From Owenia fusiformis (taxonomy: Eukaryota > Annelida > Polychaeta > Sabellida > Oweniidae), in the NCBI GenBank assembly GCA_903813345.2, contig CAIIXF020000001.1, positions 50,983,885 to 51,047,884 of the forward strand: a DNA stretch of 64,000 nt, in the 5' to 3' direction. A program made the position numbers and the translations under genes. Numbering within the stretch: position 1 is the stretch's first letter; the number at the start of each line of letters is the position of its first letter. Shown here piece after piece: positions 1 through 11,320 of the stretch. The notes beneath the pieces were generated by a model. That model did no database searches. It was not told the origin of the DNA and was given only the letters and a program-made list of their open reading frames with translations.

Positions 1-227
1 TACCACGTAAAAAAGTATGCAAAATATGTTAAATACATATTGTATTTGCAGAAGTTTCCAAATCATAGGAATACTACATACATTTAGATATTGCATTTTC
101 CTGGCATTTAAAAAATAAATATTATTGTATTTTATCATTCTGACTTGACCTCAGTCAGTTATGGGATACTCCTTTATTTATCCAAAACAAAAAGTTTCTC
201 AACATAAAAGAAATGTTTTGAATTTAG

Positions 228-2501
228 ATGTTGGCCATAGATTTTGTGGCAAGATTTGTCGAGACAGCTTTGAACCTGCAGAAAACAGGACAACTGGCAA
301 TAGAGGGCGCTACAGCACAACTGAAGCAGTTGGATTACACCAATATTATATTCAAGCAGGTAAAAATCATTTTGTCTGAAAAATAGTGACATACAGGCCT
401 GTAGTTAGGGGCGGGGGAGGTCGTAAAGTGAACCCCCTCGGCAAAAGCTGGTACGAGCCTAATATATAGAACTATGTGAATGATGAATGAGTATGACATG
501 TAATGAATAAGTTGTAAGTGTAACATAGTATGAGCAAAGCTCACGTGCATCAGTGTGTCTGACATGCAAAGAAAAATTATGACAAATATTGTACTTATTA
601 ATTGTATAAAAAGTTGGGGGTTATAAAGACAAGGATGTTCTTTGTTGCAGTTGACATGGCTACCAAATGAAGTGGACTTTTTCGACTTTGTTTTGATGAA
701 TGATGTTGATCGTCTCATGAATCCACATGGTGAGGAATATATTATATCATATATTTGTTTCTAATCATATCTTTGTACCAATATACAGGGTGGGCCATGA
801 AAATGGGATGCTAAATATCATATAATATGAGGTTATATAATGGTTGATTCTGTATATCGTGTTTATACTCAAGTGTGTATATGATATATTCACGAGTGAC
901 TGAAGGGAACGAGTGAATATATCATATACTCACGAGAGGATAACGATATACAGAATCAAACATGATCTTATTATCCCATCCTTATCTTTGATCAATAAAA
1001 GGTTAATCTAAATTCAGCAGTTGTATGTCAAGTCGAAGAGTTGTATATGCTGCCCAGGAGTTGTATACGCTATCCAGGAGTTGTACAGTATATTGTTCTC
1101 AAGAGTTGTATACGATGAGTGTTGGTTTTATATTGCAGTTATACAATGCTATTATACAATCATATAAAGCACTTAGGGTGGGATCAATATAAATATATAT
1201 CTAAATATGGAAATCCCAACATTTTCATCAATTTTAAGGAATCCCAAAGATATCTTGCAAAAAGGATGATATGAAAACATCCATCATTTTACTTGAAATG
1301 TAAAATTTGTTCCCAGATGCATAAATTTTTTACTTTTAAATTAGTTTAAAGGACGATTCTCGGTTTGGAGAACGAAGTTCATCAATCTAAATGAGCATTA
1401 TCCCTGCTTCGGACAAATTTGATTTTTTTTACATAATAAAGATTTGAATGTCTTCTTTTGAATAGTCATAATTTAATTTGGGTAATATTCGCAAAAAAAT
1501 ATTAGTGCAGTACACTGATGAACTTCTTTCCCCGAATCGAGACTTGTATTTATATTGAATCGGTCTATTTGAGCATTATCCCTGCTTCAGACCAATTTGT
1601 TATCTTTACATCTTGTAGATTTAGATGTCCTCTTTTGAATATTCATAGTTTAATTTGGGTAATATTTCTATATTTTTCATGAAAAAAATTATTAGCCCAG
1701 GAGACTGTTCTCCAAACCGAGAATTAAATCATCCTTTTAAACTTTCATATCTGCTTGTAAATATGATGTGCATATGTGTCTCATTTTTGGCCTACCCTGT
1801 ATATCCATTTACATGCTCAATAATAATCACTAATTTTTACTACTGGAAAGGAAAGGAATAACTAATGAAACAGAGATTATTAACTTGCCTAAGAGATTCT
1901 CTAATAAATCTTTGAACATTATGTTTCAGCATGGTTTATAAGATTTGGAGAAATTCTCCAAAAGGATGGCATTCTTGTTGCAGTGTCCAGCAAGTTCACG
2001 GTTGACAAAATAGAAGAGATGCTAAGACACTGGTAAGTTACATTTTTATTCTTAGTCAATGGCCCTGTCGATATTTTATGACTAATATATAGTGCTAATT
2101 AAAATATAGAGATTATTACGATTTTTTCTTTATTATTTTCTTTAAATTGGTACTCTTTGAGACTTGACTTAATACTTATGCCATTTGCTGTCAGTTATTG
2201 GCATGCACCATTTTTGTATATAATTTTTTCTAAAAGAGTAAATGAAATAGATAAAAATTCACTTGACAGCAGACTACATGGTAAGAGCTTCTTAACTAAA
2301 TCAGTCATTGAAACTTCATTTAGCAACCTAATCATGAAATCATCTGATTGATATTTTTATTTAGATTATTTAGAATTAAAACAAGATTTGATGTAATGTA
2401 CACATTATATTTCCAGTTTTACACTACTTGAGACCAAAAGTCTGCGTAACAGGGCCGACTCCAAGGGCTACTCTTTAGTTAGTATCTGGAAACATGTCTA
2501 A
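228..2501 (+). CDS. C-terminal exons of a class I SAM methyltransferase-like protein (possibly OvoA-like), 5' end outside window
   Basis: Four exons join in frame: 228-359 (phase 0), 651-729, 1930-2032 and 2417-2501, the last ending in TAA. They give 132 residues. Each junction has AG before and GT after, and the phases chain 0/0, 0/1, 1/2, 2/stop. The peptide contains AIDFVARFVETALNLQ, then FDFVLMNDVDRLMNPHAW and FGEILQKDGILVAVSS. These look like the later strands of a Rossmann methyltransferase fold (an acidic strand end, then a 'DxL..NP..W...g.iLk.dG.LV' strand). The first part resembles the 4-mercaptohistidine methyltransferase domain at the C-terminus of OvoA, which makes ovothiol in many invertebrates, but the C-terminal tail (KGYSLVSIWKHV) is not diagnostic and the SAM-binding glycine motif lies upstream. 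The ATG at 228 is probably internal, because it directly follows an acceptor AG. Intron 2 is filled by the 786-1799 element. Exon calls are fairly sure; the family name is not. Confidence 0.6.
844..959. repeat. Near-perfect foldback (hairpin-forming) sequence
   Basis: TTGATTCTGTATATCGT at 844-860 is the exact reverse complement of 943-959. The inner parts also pair: ATATGATATATTCACGAGTG against GAGTGAATATATCATATACTC. The result is a ~116 bp long hairpin. Confidence 0.75.
1018..1117. repeat. Degenerate ~20 bp tandem repeat
   Basis: Five imperfect copies of a unit around AGGAGTTGTATACGCT(A/G) follow one another. They lie inside the 786-1799 element, between its two foldback inserts. Confidence 0.5.
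1343..1743. mobile_element. Non-autonomous inverted-repeat element with internal direct repeat
   Basis: The ends are inverted: AGTTTAAAGGACGATTCTCG on the left against ATCATCCTTTTAAACT on the right, followed inward by CGGTTTGGAGAAC against GTTCTCCAAACCG. Inside, a ~100 bp block containing GAGCATTATCCCTGCTTC occurs twice in direct orientation (about 1400-1500 and 1570-1670). No ORF. Nested within 786-1799. Confidence 0.6.
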
Positions 2502-2758
2502 ATGAAACATCACCAAGCATAAACTATATAGACACAATATTAGAGGATCTAATGGACATAGATCATTCTTTTATGAGTGTGTCATTTTTGATCTACTATG
2601 GAATTTAATATCATTGATGGAAGAAATGTTCATGGCCCTATGTTCCGGTGTATGAAATGTCCACATAATTTTTCATTGATTAATTGCTTATGGTCGTGTA
2701 ACTTTGTTTTTGAAATATTGTGGTAGAATCAAAGTATATTGTAGTTTTGACAACATTA

Positions 2759-3170
2759 GGGGAGGCATCAAAAGTTCAATGTCGGATTGGAAACTAAATA
2801 AATCTAGTTTTGACTCTGACCCCCCCCCCTCCCCCAAAAACTAAATACCATGAAAGTTGATCGCTGACTTCCGGTTTGAGAATTTGAAAAATTATTGCTA
2901 AACACGATCAATTTTTTGTTAATTCCTATCGTAATTTGCGGATTTTAACAACTATTGATAGAATAGAATCCTTTGGAATGATCTTGACGAAGAAAGCATC
3001 AGGTAAAATCTTTATTTTTAAACCATTTCAAGGCATTCTGAGTCAAAATTGCCAAAAATTTGAAATGTTGAAATTTGTCGGATAGCAAACTGAAATGGGT
3101 TTGAACCCCCTCCCCCCCTTACTAGATTTATTTAGTTTTCTATCCGACATCGAACTTTTGATGCCTCCCC
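2759..3170. mobile_element. MITE with ~50 bp terminal inverted repeats
   Basis: GGGGAGGCATCAAAAGTTC at the left end is inverted as GAACTTTTGATGCCTCCCC at the right. The inversion continues through AACTAAATAAATCTAGT against ACTAGATTTATTTAGTT. TTA flanks both ends, giving a 3-bp (TTA) or 2-bp (TA) duplication. The inner margins carry C-rich runs. It begins about 260 bp after the methyltransferase-like stop, and its left arm contains an AATAAA (2797-2802) that could act as a poly(A) signal for that gene. Confidence 0.65.
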
Positions 3171-3346
3171 TTATAGGTGTATAAAAGTCAATTGTCCAAA
3201 TTAATCACAATGTATCAATTTGGGACAAGACAAAGACTGGTCTGAATAAAAAGTTGTGCAGTTTTTTATTTAATTTTTATGTGTGTAAATCAAATTTTGG
3301 GAAATTTCTTTTTCTCAGCATTACTTCAATCTTTGAAAGAATAAGA

Positions 3347-3352
3347 AATAAA
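3347..3352 (+). terminator. Candidate poly(A) signal for the upstream methyltransferase-like gene
   Basis: AATAAA on the + strand about 850 bp after the stop. An alternative AATAAA lies at 2797-2802 inside the MITE. Neither can be chosen without transcripts. Confidence 0.25.
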
Positions 3353-3824
3353 GCATTTGTCCAGAGTGTTTCAGAATATGTGGAGAATATTTCAAACATT
3401 GATAAGTAATTTAACAGTTTCTATAAACTATCGACATGCATGTAGTGTAGGGAAATAACAGCTAGGATTCAGCATGAATTATGTAACAATTTATTTTGAA
3501 CTATTTTCTTACTTTCTTACATCTCTATATATACGAGTATGTTTATAAGCAGTATTTTATAAGCAAGGATAGCAGAGATTTTTCTCTACTAATGCTAATT
3601 AATTATACACTTTAAAGGGGCAACAGCATATAGAAAGACAGAATAGCACCACCAATTTTAGAGTGTTCATTATATATTTGTGTGCTATAAGCAGTTTTGT
3701 TCCATATGTTGTGAAATATGCCAGTGTTGTGAAAAATGCCTGAGAACTGCCATTGGAGCCCAACACTGATCTTAGAAGGCTCTAAAGACATATTTCACAT
3801 CATAGATACAAACATGTACGTGAT

Positions 3825-4776
3825 GTACTTTATACATTTATTCCCATGGCAAGACCATGTGTGGTAGGGGGTAATGACAAGTACTTTATACATTTATTCC
3901 AATGGCAAGACCATGTGTGGTAGGGGGTAATGACAAGTACTTTATACATTTATTCCAATGGCAAGACCATGTGTGGTAGGGGGTAATGACAAGTACTTTA
4001 TACATTTATTCCAATGGCAAGACCACGTGTGGTAGGGGGTAATGACAAGTACTTTATACATTTATTCCAATGGCAAGACCATGTGTGGTAGGGGGTAATG
4101 ACAAGTACTTTATACATTTATTCCCATGGCAAGACCATGTGTGGTAGGGGGTAATGACAAGTACTTTATACATTTATTCCAATGGCAAGACCATGTGTGG
4201 TAGGGGGTAATGACAAGTACTTTATACATTTATTCCAATGGCAAGACCAAGTGTAGTAGGGGGTAATGACAAGTACTTTATACATTTATTCCAATGGCAA
4301 GACCAAGTGTAGTAGGGGGTAATGACAAGTACTTTATACATTTATTCCAATGGCAAGACCAAGTGTAGTAGGGGGTAATGACAAGTACTTTATACATTTA
4401 TTCCAATGGCAAGACCAAGTGTAGTAGGGGGTAATGACAAGTACTTTATACATTTATTCCAATGGCAAGACCAAGTGTAGTAGGGGGTAATGACAAGTAC
4501 TTTATACATTTATTCCAATGGCAAGACCAAGTGTAGTAGGGGGTAATGACAAGTACTTTATACATTTATTCCAATGGCAAGACCACGTGTGGTAGGGGGT
4601 AATGACAAGTACTTTATACATTTATTCCAATGGCAAGACCAAGTGTAGTAGGGAGTAATGACAAGTACTTTATACATTTATTCCAATGGCAAGACCAAGT
4701 GTAGTAGGGGGTAATGACAAGTACTTTATACATTTATTCCAATGGCAAGACCAAGTGTAGTAGGGAGTAATGACAA
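3825..4776. repeat. Minisatellite: 17 head-to-tail copies of a 56 bp unit
   Basis: The unit starts GTACTTTATACATTTATTCC and ends GGTAATGACAA. Starts fall every 56 bp from 3825 to 4721 with no length change, so 17 x 56 = 952 bp exactly. Copies differ only by substitutions. Most of units 1-7 read ACCATGTGTGG and most of units 8-17 read ACCAAGTGTAG; units 4 and 14 carry the E-box-like ACCACGTGTGG. There is no reading frame through the array. Confidence 0.95.
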
Positions 4777-4848
4777 ATGGTTTAAGGCAGTCAGATCTTT
4801 GACCACATGTATTTTCTAATCATAAATACAACATTTTCATAAAACTAC

Positions 4849-5233
4849 AGCCCATTTCACTGTTTTATTTCATCAGTAGAACCCCAAAAATAAGAAATCG
4901 GGAGACCATTGTGCAATAATATATGGAAAAGTATATTCATATTGTACATGAATGACATTTGTATATTTCAGATTATTTAGCTTTTTGTGCAATAAGCCTT
5001 AGTGTCCTCTTGTAATTTAAAGAATTTCAGCCATGTTAATCTTTTTGAAAATACTATGGCAGAGAAGCATCAAAATATAAGAGGCCACATACTTTATTAG
5101 CTTAACTAGATGCAATGCAAGATATACAAATGTCATTTATGTATAATAGGAATATATTTTTTCATATATTATTGCACAATGATATTTTGATTTCTTATTT
5201 TTTAGGTTTTACTGATGCAATAAAATTTGGGCC
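4849..5233. mobile_element. Imperfect foldback element (MITE-like)
   Basis: The left arm, with AAAAATAAGAAATC and CATTGTGCAATAATATATG, is matched in reverse at the right by CATATATTATTGCACAATG and GATTTCTTATTTTTTAGG. The arms are about 130 bp and diverged by substitutions. They flank a short unpaired centre. No ORF. Confidence 0.6.
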
Positions 5234-5897
5234 ATTAATAAATAAGTAGTCCATTTTCTTCTATCACCATTTCCAAACCATGGTGGTTTGAAAGCTCATG
5301 GTTTCCAATAACGTCTAGATACACACCCCCTAAAATTTGTATATTTTACATTTTGTGTGATCTCATCCACTGATGTATGGCCTCTTGAAAATTCTCTAAT
5401 ATTTAACATTGCAAATTCTCACTTCAGCAAATCCAGCTAATTATTTATTGCCCAAATTGTAGTTAAGGTCCCTAAAATATCAATCTAGGACTATCAGCTA
5501 CCATACCATACATGGTCCTTTGTAAGACATCACATATATGAGTACACATACATGCATATGAGTTAATTTGATGCAAATGAAAAAGATGTGGGAAGATTTA
5601 TTAATTATTAGGCAAACTATGAACTATGGCTTATCAGAACTGTATATTTCTACTACATTTCCATTTATTTTTCCTTTTTTTTTTTTTTTTGGTATGCAAT
5701 GCAAACAGAAATGTATGTGAAAAGATTATGATCTTTCAAATTGTTTCATTAGTACTTTTTGTAATACTGTACTTTAATGACGTAGTATATATTGAAGGAA
5801 TTATGAATCACATGTATTTCATATTGAAATGTAGAGATGTCTGATTCTGATAAATATTCTATTTTTCTAAAACATGTATCATGTAGGATTAGCATTT

Positions 5898-6087
5898 GTA
5901 ATGACCCAGTTGCTATTACAGCTCAGCCGTATTGACAGTCTTGATAGCTCAGTTTGTAGAGCCTCAGACTCTGAACTCGAATGTCCTGGCTTCGATTCTC
6001 CTATGGGGCATTGAATTTAGCACACTCCTTTTCAGGTCTGTATCTGGCTTTTTACACCACAGCTCCTGGGGGTGCCTGGGTCATTAC
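5898..6087 (+). mobile_element. tRNA-derived SINE-like unit bounded by a 12-bp inverted repeat
   Basis: TGATAGCTCAGTTTGTAGAGC (about 5942-5962) matches an RNA polymerase III A box and tRNA D arm, and GGCTTCGATTC (about 5988-5998) matches a B box/T arm. The spacing fits a tRNA-like head. The acceptor stem is not convincing, so this is not called as a functional tRNA. The unit is enclosed by GTAATGACCCAG (5898-5909) and its exact inverse CTGGGTCATTAC (6076-6087), which is unusual for a SINE. Confidence 0.5.
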
Positions 6088-9000
6088 ACATTCATGCTTA
6101 TTGACTTTTCATAAGGATGAAGATTGCATCAAATAGCCAGGGGATACTAATATTTTGAATACTGTCTTCTTATATTTATAACTAAATGACGTTTATATCT
6201 AAAGAAATCCAGCTGGGTTCTGTAGATGTTGGTCTTACATCAAGTTCTTGTGCATCTCCATCCCACTTCCAACACCTTTTATACTACTCATATGTGTAGT
6301 TTCATCATACTTTAATAAAAAGATTTTGCCATTGCATATCTACTTTTCCAATAATAAATAAATCATGTTGTACATTGTACTACTAATATTTATAATGCTT
6401 TTTTCTATTTTGGTTCAAAGATTGGTCATTTTGCCCTGTTGCAAGGATTATACCTCGATTTGAGTATGATACAACATATCCATATTTTCACATGTGATTC
6501 ATTATAAAGTGTTTGGAGACCATGGACTTGATCCATAGACAAGAAGTTATTTTGTACATCATATATTCTTATTTTTCTACAACTTGTGTTATATTGAACA
6601 ATATTTTGTGACTGAATTTGCTGGTCATATTATAAACAGGGTAAACAGTGTAAGATACAAAATGTTAGGAAGGGGTTGATGCCAGGGGCACACATTGGTA
6701 CTCTTAATACAATGGTACTATTATAAGTGCAAAAGTACTATTATTCAGTTCACATGAGTTCTGATCAAGAGTCATATTAAAGAAAACAAATTACAACTTA
6801 TACATACCAACATAAAGGTACAATGTAGGCCTAGTAGTTTACTTTTGAATTACTATGTACTTACTAGAATGTGTAAAGGATTATGGTGAATTCAAGAGTT
6901 GCAGATTTAAAGTTTTTGTTATTATGTATTTGTTAGATGTGTTTGTGTACACCATATGTGTAAGTATATATGCACCATATTATCAACTCAATCACTTTAC
7001 AAATATGGAATAAATTGTTAATAATAAATTATATCTGGATGTTATTTTTAGGTTTTAGTTTAAGGAATATTTAGTTCTTGAAATATATAAAATAGATATG
7101 ATGAGATCTTTGACAGAAAAATTAAATCAGTAAGGATTATCTGAAATTTACATGTCAGTCAATTTTAAAGCAATATTCAAGTGTCTGCAGATTTGGCAGT
7201 GTTGAGGCTCTAACCATGTTGGCGTGGTGATTGGCAACTATGAATGTATGTGAATATGGAAAACTATGTTATCAATTCTTTTATTTATTCATAGATGTCA
7301 TCATACTGATAGGCCCATGATTATTATAATTCAAGAAGTTATTTAATCAATTGACGAGTTGATGTAGGGCCATAGCTAGGATTTACGGGTTTTATACAGG
7401 CGTTGATAAAGTTTCAAGCAATAGAGAACTCATGATTTCATTTTCTCTGTATCATGCTTGTTTACACCTATGCACGTATTGCAATATTTTTTCATCATCT
7501 ATCATTGAACTGTTTTGTATTATATTAATGTATACACAGGAGTACCTCAGCTTCAAGGCTGTAATTACATGTATAACTTTCCTACTTACATATGTATAAC
7601 TTTCCTACTAACATTGATGTAAAGCACTGCTTTTCTATATAGTTAGCAGTAGGAAATATAATTCTAAACTGTTCAGAGAATATCTTTTGTTTTATATTTG
7701 ACTAAATATACAGGGTGGGCTAAAAAAACAATACCCAACAAAGGCGTCACATAAATAATGTATCATATTAAAGATTCCAATATTTTGGTATATAACATTA
7801 TTAATTTGAAAGTAACATACTGGTTTCTGAGGTAGGGTCAGTTTTATGATTTATCTGATTTACAAAAAACAGATATATCTATTGGCCTCTATTGCATTAT
7901 CATTTAATTGATTTATGCGTCAACTGTTTAGTAGACAAGATGAAATGATTGCCTCATGGAATACTTACTTCTAAAATACAGTGTACTTATGTATAACATT
8001 TGCTTACTAAAAACATGTAAATTTCATATCTCAATGCATTATTTTACATTAACAAAGACTTCCCCAGATGAAATGGGACCTACCGAAAGGGTATGCCCTC
8101 CATCATTTTTGTTACTGGTGATCATTGTCAGCATTTTACCCACTTGTTACGTTAATCCCTTGTGTCCTTCCTTTCAGCATTCAAATATTATTATGGCAAA
8201 AAGTTGTTCAGGGACATTCTGAAAAAAGTTTTGAATTTTGATTGTGTTTCATGATATCAGTATAAAAAATTCAATAATATATTTTTTGAATTGCTTGTAT
8301 CATGGACTTCATACATATAGCAACAGTGTTCACTAAGAACTGAAATTTTAGATAGATGGCATCACGTTAGAATATTCTAAAATCAGATGATATTTATATA
8401 GTCCAATATAATCATTAAAATTGAATTTGATTTACTATATGCACCGAGTTCACATGCTTCCTGTCTCATTCAAATTGTCTAGACAACTAATAAACATACA
8501 TGATAAAGACATGTTTATTAGAAAACAAGGGAAGAAGAACAAATAATATTACTTACACCCGTTATTTATCAACAAACGGGGAAAGTTATTATGAGCCAGC
8601 AACCTTGAAAATTTTAAAACAAGACATAATAATTAACAGCATAGTACCATTGTACCTTAGAATGCTTAGATATTAAAGGGATATATTGCAGGGACAATCA
8701 AGGTTAATTGCATGTTTAATGTCCTGTTTAGGGACTGAATCTTAGGAGGGTGGGAGGTGAAAAATTATGAAAAACAAAACACTCATTGTATTTCTTTATG
8801 GTTTCATGTATTTTTCAATGGTGAACAATACAATACTATACAAAAAGACACTCCATTGCATTGACACTCCATTTCAATTCATGTAAATGTTATTAATGAA
8901 GGCAATATCAAAACTGAAATACAGGTAGTTTTGTATATTCATATAATGCTTTCAATATTTTATCGCAAATGTATTCAAAATCTCAAAGTTCCACTTGTCA

Positions 9001-9659
9001 TTTTGATTTGTTACAAGCACATATCACTTAGCAATTAGAAATGTGTTTTCTGAAAATCCTCAGTCTTATGAGTGTGGGGATGTTAAACCTAATATTGTAT
9101 CCTTTTCAGAATCTACATTTTCACCTAGTTTTATGTAAAGCTCTTGGCATCTAAATAATGCAACATCTATGTTACCATGAAGTTTTCTAATGTAACAAAA
9201 TATCAAAAAATAGTTGGCAAATATATTTATAATAATGTAAAATGAGACACAATTTTTGATTCATACAATAAGTTCAGATGTGTAATCCTTGATTAATTCC
9301 AAGATTGACGTAGGACTTTCGTTGCGGTACACCCACCTCTCATTCTTTCATAATTCTGAATTCCAATTGATCAGAATGCACAAATCTCTAGAGCTATTGT
9401 GAGCACAGTTCAAAATGCCATCCGCCAAGAGTATTACAATATAGCACCTCTTGGTGACAAATGTGGAGGTTCATCATTTTTATGATCTTGTTTTTAAAAA
9501 TCTGTTAATGATAGGTTAAATCCATTTCTTTCTACTTGTTTTTGTCATTCTATGCTAATCTGTCCCCAATTGACACAATTTGTATGGCATTTTTTAACCT
9601 TGGGCAATATGTTTATGCTCCTAGAGGATGTCATGACAACTAGAATTTACTCTACTCAC
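6088..9659. other. Intergenic AT-rich DNA, no gene recognised
   Basis: Short ORFs of under 90 codons occur but none has splice context or a recognisable motif. At 7711 the end TACAGGGTGGGCTAAAAAAAC looks like a solo terminus of the CAGGGTG/TA element group; no partner end was seen. At about 7365-7385 GTAGGGCCATAGCTAGG recalls repeat ends found near 35.86, 45.86 and 50.67 kb. Confidence 0.5.
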
Positions 9660-9760
9660 TAGTCTTGCATCAAGTCTTTGGACACTCCTTTATACTAATC
9701 TCCAGCTCCAGGTAAGGTGTATAGGAGATGGGGGGATCACAAGGGCCTGATGCAAGACTA
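9660..9760. repeat. Short palindromic repeat, related copy near 58.5 kb
   Basis: TAGTCTTGCATCA (9660-9672) is inverted as TGATGCAAGACTA (9748-9760). The left end, AGTCTTGCATCAAGTCTTTGG, recurs in diverged form at about 58507-58530. This suggests a small dispersed element. Confidence 0.5.
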
Positions 9761-10298
9761 TATCTTCAATACTTATTCATGATAATAGGACTTTTTGTGG
9801 AAGTAGGGGCAAGAAAGAACTAGTCAGACAGACCAGAATGTGTGGTTGGCGAGCACAGATCTCTGTTCGTGAGTGAAGAAATATGTCCGGGAGCTAGGAA
9901 ATGGTGGTGCGCGACAAGATTTCACATTTGTGATATAAGAATCATGGTCCGAGTGCAAGGAAGTCTAGAAAGCCTGATACTCGAGGGCACAAAGTTCTAC
10001 TCAAGACAAATATTGTGGAGGATTTGCTTGATTAAGTTGAATATGTGTGAAGCTCCACTAGTGTTTCTCTACTAATAGATAGGTTCATTATTAAATCAAT
10101 GGATCAGATTATGATCCATTTTTGGTATGTATTCCACCATTCCATTCCATAGTGTTTGTTAATATATTTGGGATATGATTTGGGAACTTTTTGGGCATTG
10201 TCTTGAAGTCACAATTGGCAAGCAATAAATACTAATATAAGTATAATAAGTATAACAACAAATACATTTTGATTTAGTTTTACATTTTGGTGGTTCTA

Positions 10299-10308
10299 TT
10301 TATTTATT
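10299..10308 (-). terminator. Candidate poly(A) signals for the VLDLR-like gene
   Basis: Two overlapping AATAAA hexamers on the - strand (TTTATTTATT on +) about 2.4 kb after the stop codon at 12722. This would give a 3' UTR of LDLR-like length. Position alone supports it. Confidence 0.25.
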
Positions 10309-11039
10309 CCCTTTTTTACAAGCACTACAATATTGTTTCTAAACAGCAAAAGTGGCCCAAGTTCATAACCTCCAGTAGGAGTAGCATTGTGAATAACAGA
10401 AAAAGCCACATTCTCTTTAATCCAATTCAGTAATATCTTATACTGACTGAGAAACAGTTGTATGATGTAATAGGAAATGACGTGTGAATCAAGAGTATGT
10501 GGGTAGTTGATCTGTTCATGTAAAGCAATGCTTCCCCGCTGGAGTCATTAATAAATAAAGCTGGCCCATATGGTGCCGACATAGAGAGACGTAATGAGCA
10601 TCAATGGGAATTCTTGATCCTGGACTACAATGACGATCTTAACAGAGGTAGGCAAGTTTCCAACATAAAGTTCTCAGAATATAGGCACCCTATAGACAAC
10701 ATAAGGAACAAATGACTGTGGATACCCAATAAAATACATATGGCATATCTCCAACTGACATTACTTTCTAATGTAGATCTCAATATACATACATAAAGTA
10801 TACACCAAATTGTTTCCACAAACTTATAATTATTACATTCACATTTGGCAAAATCTGTATATACAAAGCATTTTGGGTGCACATAATATGACAAATTATT
10901 TACAAGTCACTGAAAAATAAAAATGGATTATAAAGATGGTCTGAGATTGAGGTACAGTACTTATATAACATGTATAAGGCCATGTATAAGGCCATGTATG
11001 AGACTGGTCATTACAGAGAATGAATATTAACAACTTCTT

Positions 11040-11320
11040 AGAAGTGTCACGGCAGCTGTTCGTTTAATATCGCACTTAAAATGAGAATCCTTTTCATAGT
11101 CATTTTATGGTCAGTGAAAAGGAACATACCAACTTCTTAAAAAGTTACAACAGCTGTTTTTCAAAACTTTAAATATCACAATTTTTAGATGAGATATTGT
11201 TCTTAGATTTAGCCAGTTTTTTAATATCACATTAAATGAGACAATTTTTGTGACCGGCCAGACAATGAAAATTTAAATCAGCTGTTTTCTTAATATCAAA
11301 TTTAAATGAGATAGTGTACA
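11040..11320. repeat. Degenerate repeats around CAGCTG and AATATCA..AAATGAGA
   Basis: Four diverged copies of a motif (CAGCTGTT..., then TTTAATATCA, then TTAAATGAGA) start near 11050, 11150, 11215 and 11278. Spacing is irregular (about 65-100 bp), so it is an old tandem or a cluster of related segments, in the probable 3' UTR or flank of the receptor gene. Confidence 0.4.

Larger units (their letters stand above)
786..1799. mobile_element. Mariner-like non-autonomous element with TA duplication
   Basis: The left end CAGGGTGGGCCATGAAAATG is mirrored at the right by CATTTTTGGCCTACCCTG, and TA lies on both sides (784-785 and 1800-1801). CAGGGTG ends with TA target sites fit Tc1/mariner-type MITEs. 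There is no coding capacity. Two further inverted-repeat units (844-959 and 1343-1743) sit inside it, so it is a nested composite within the intron of the methyltransferase-like gene. Confidence 0.6.

Noticed and set aside
3825-4776. CRISPR-like array
   Set aside because: The 56-bp units run head-to-tail without variable spacers in a eukaryotic genome; it is a minisatellite.
5936-6012. Functional tRNA gene
   Set aside because: A and B boxes are present, but the acceptor and anticodon stems do not pair convincingly and inverted repeats flank the unit.
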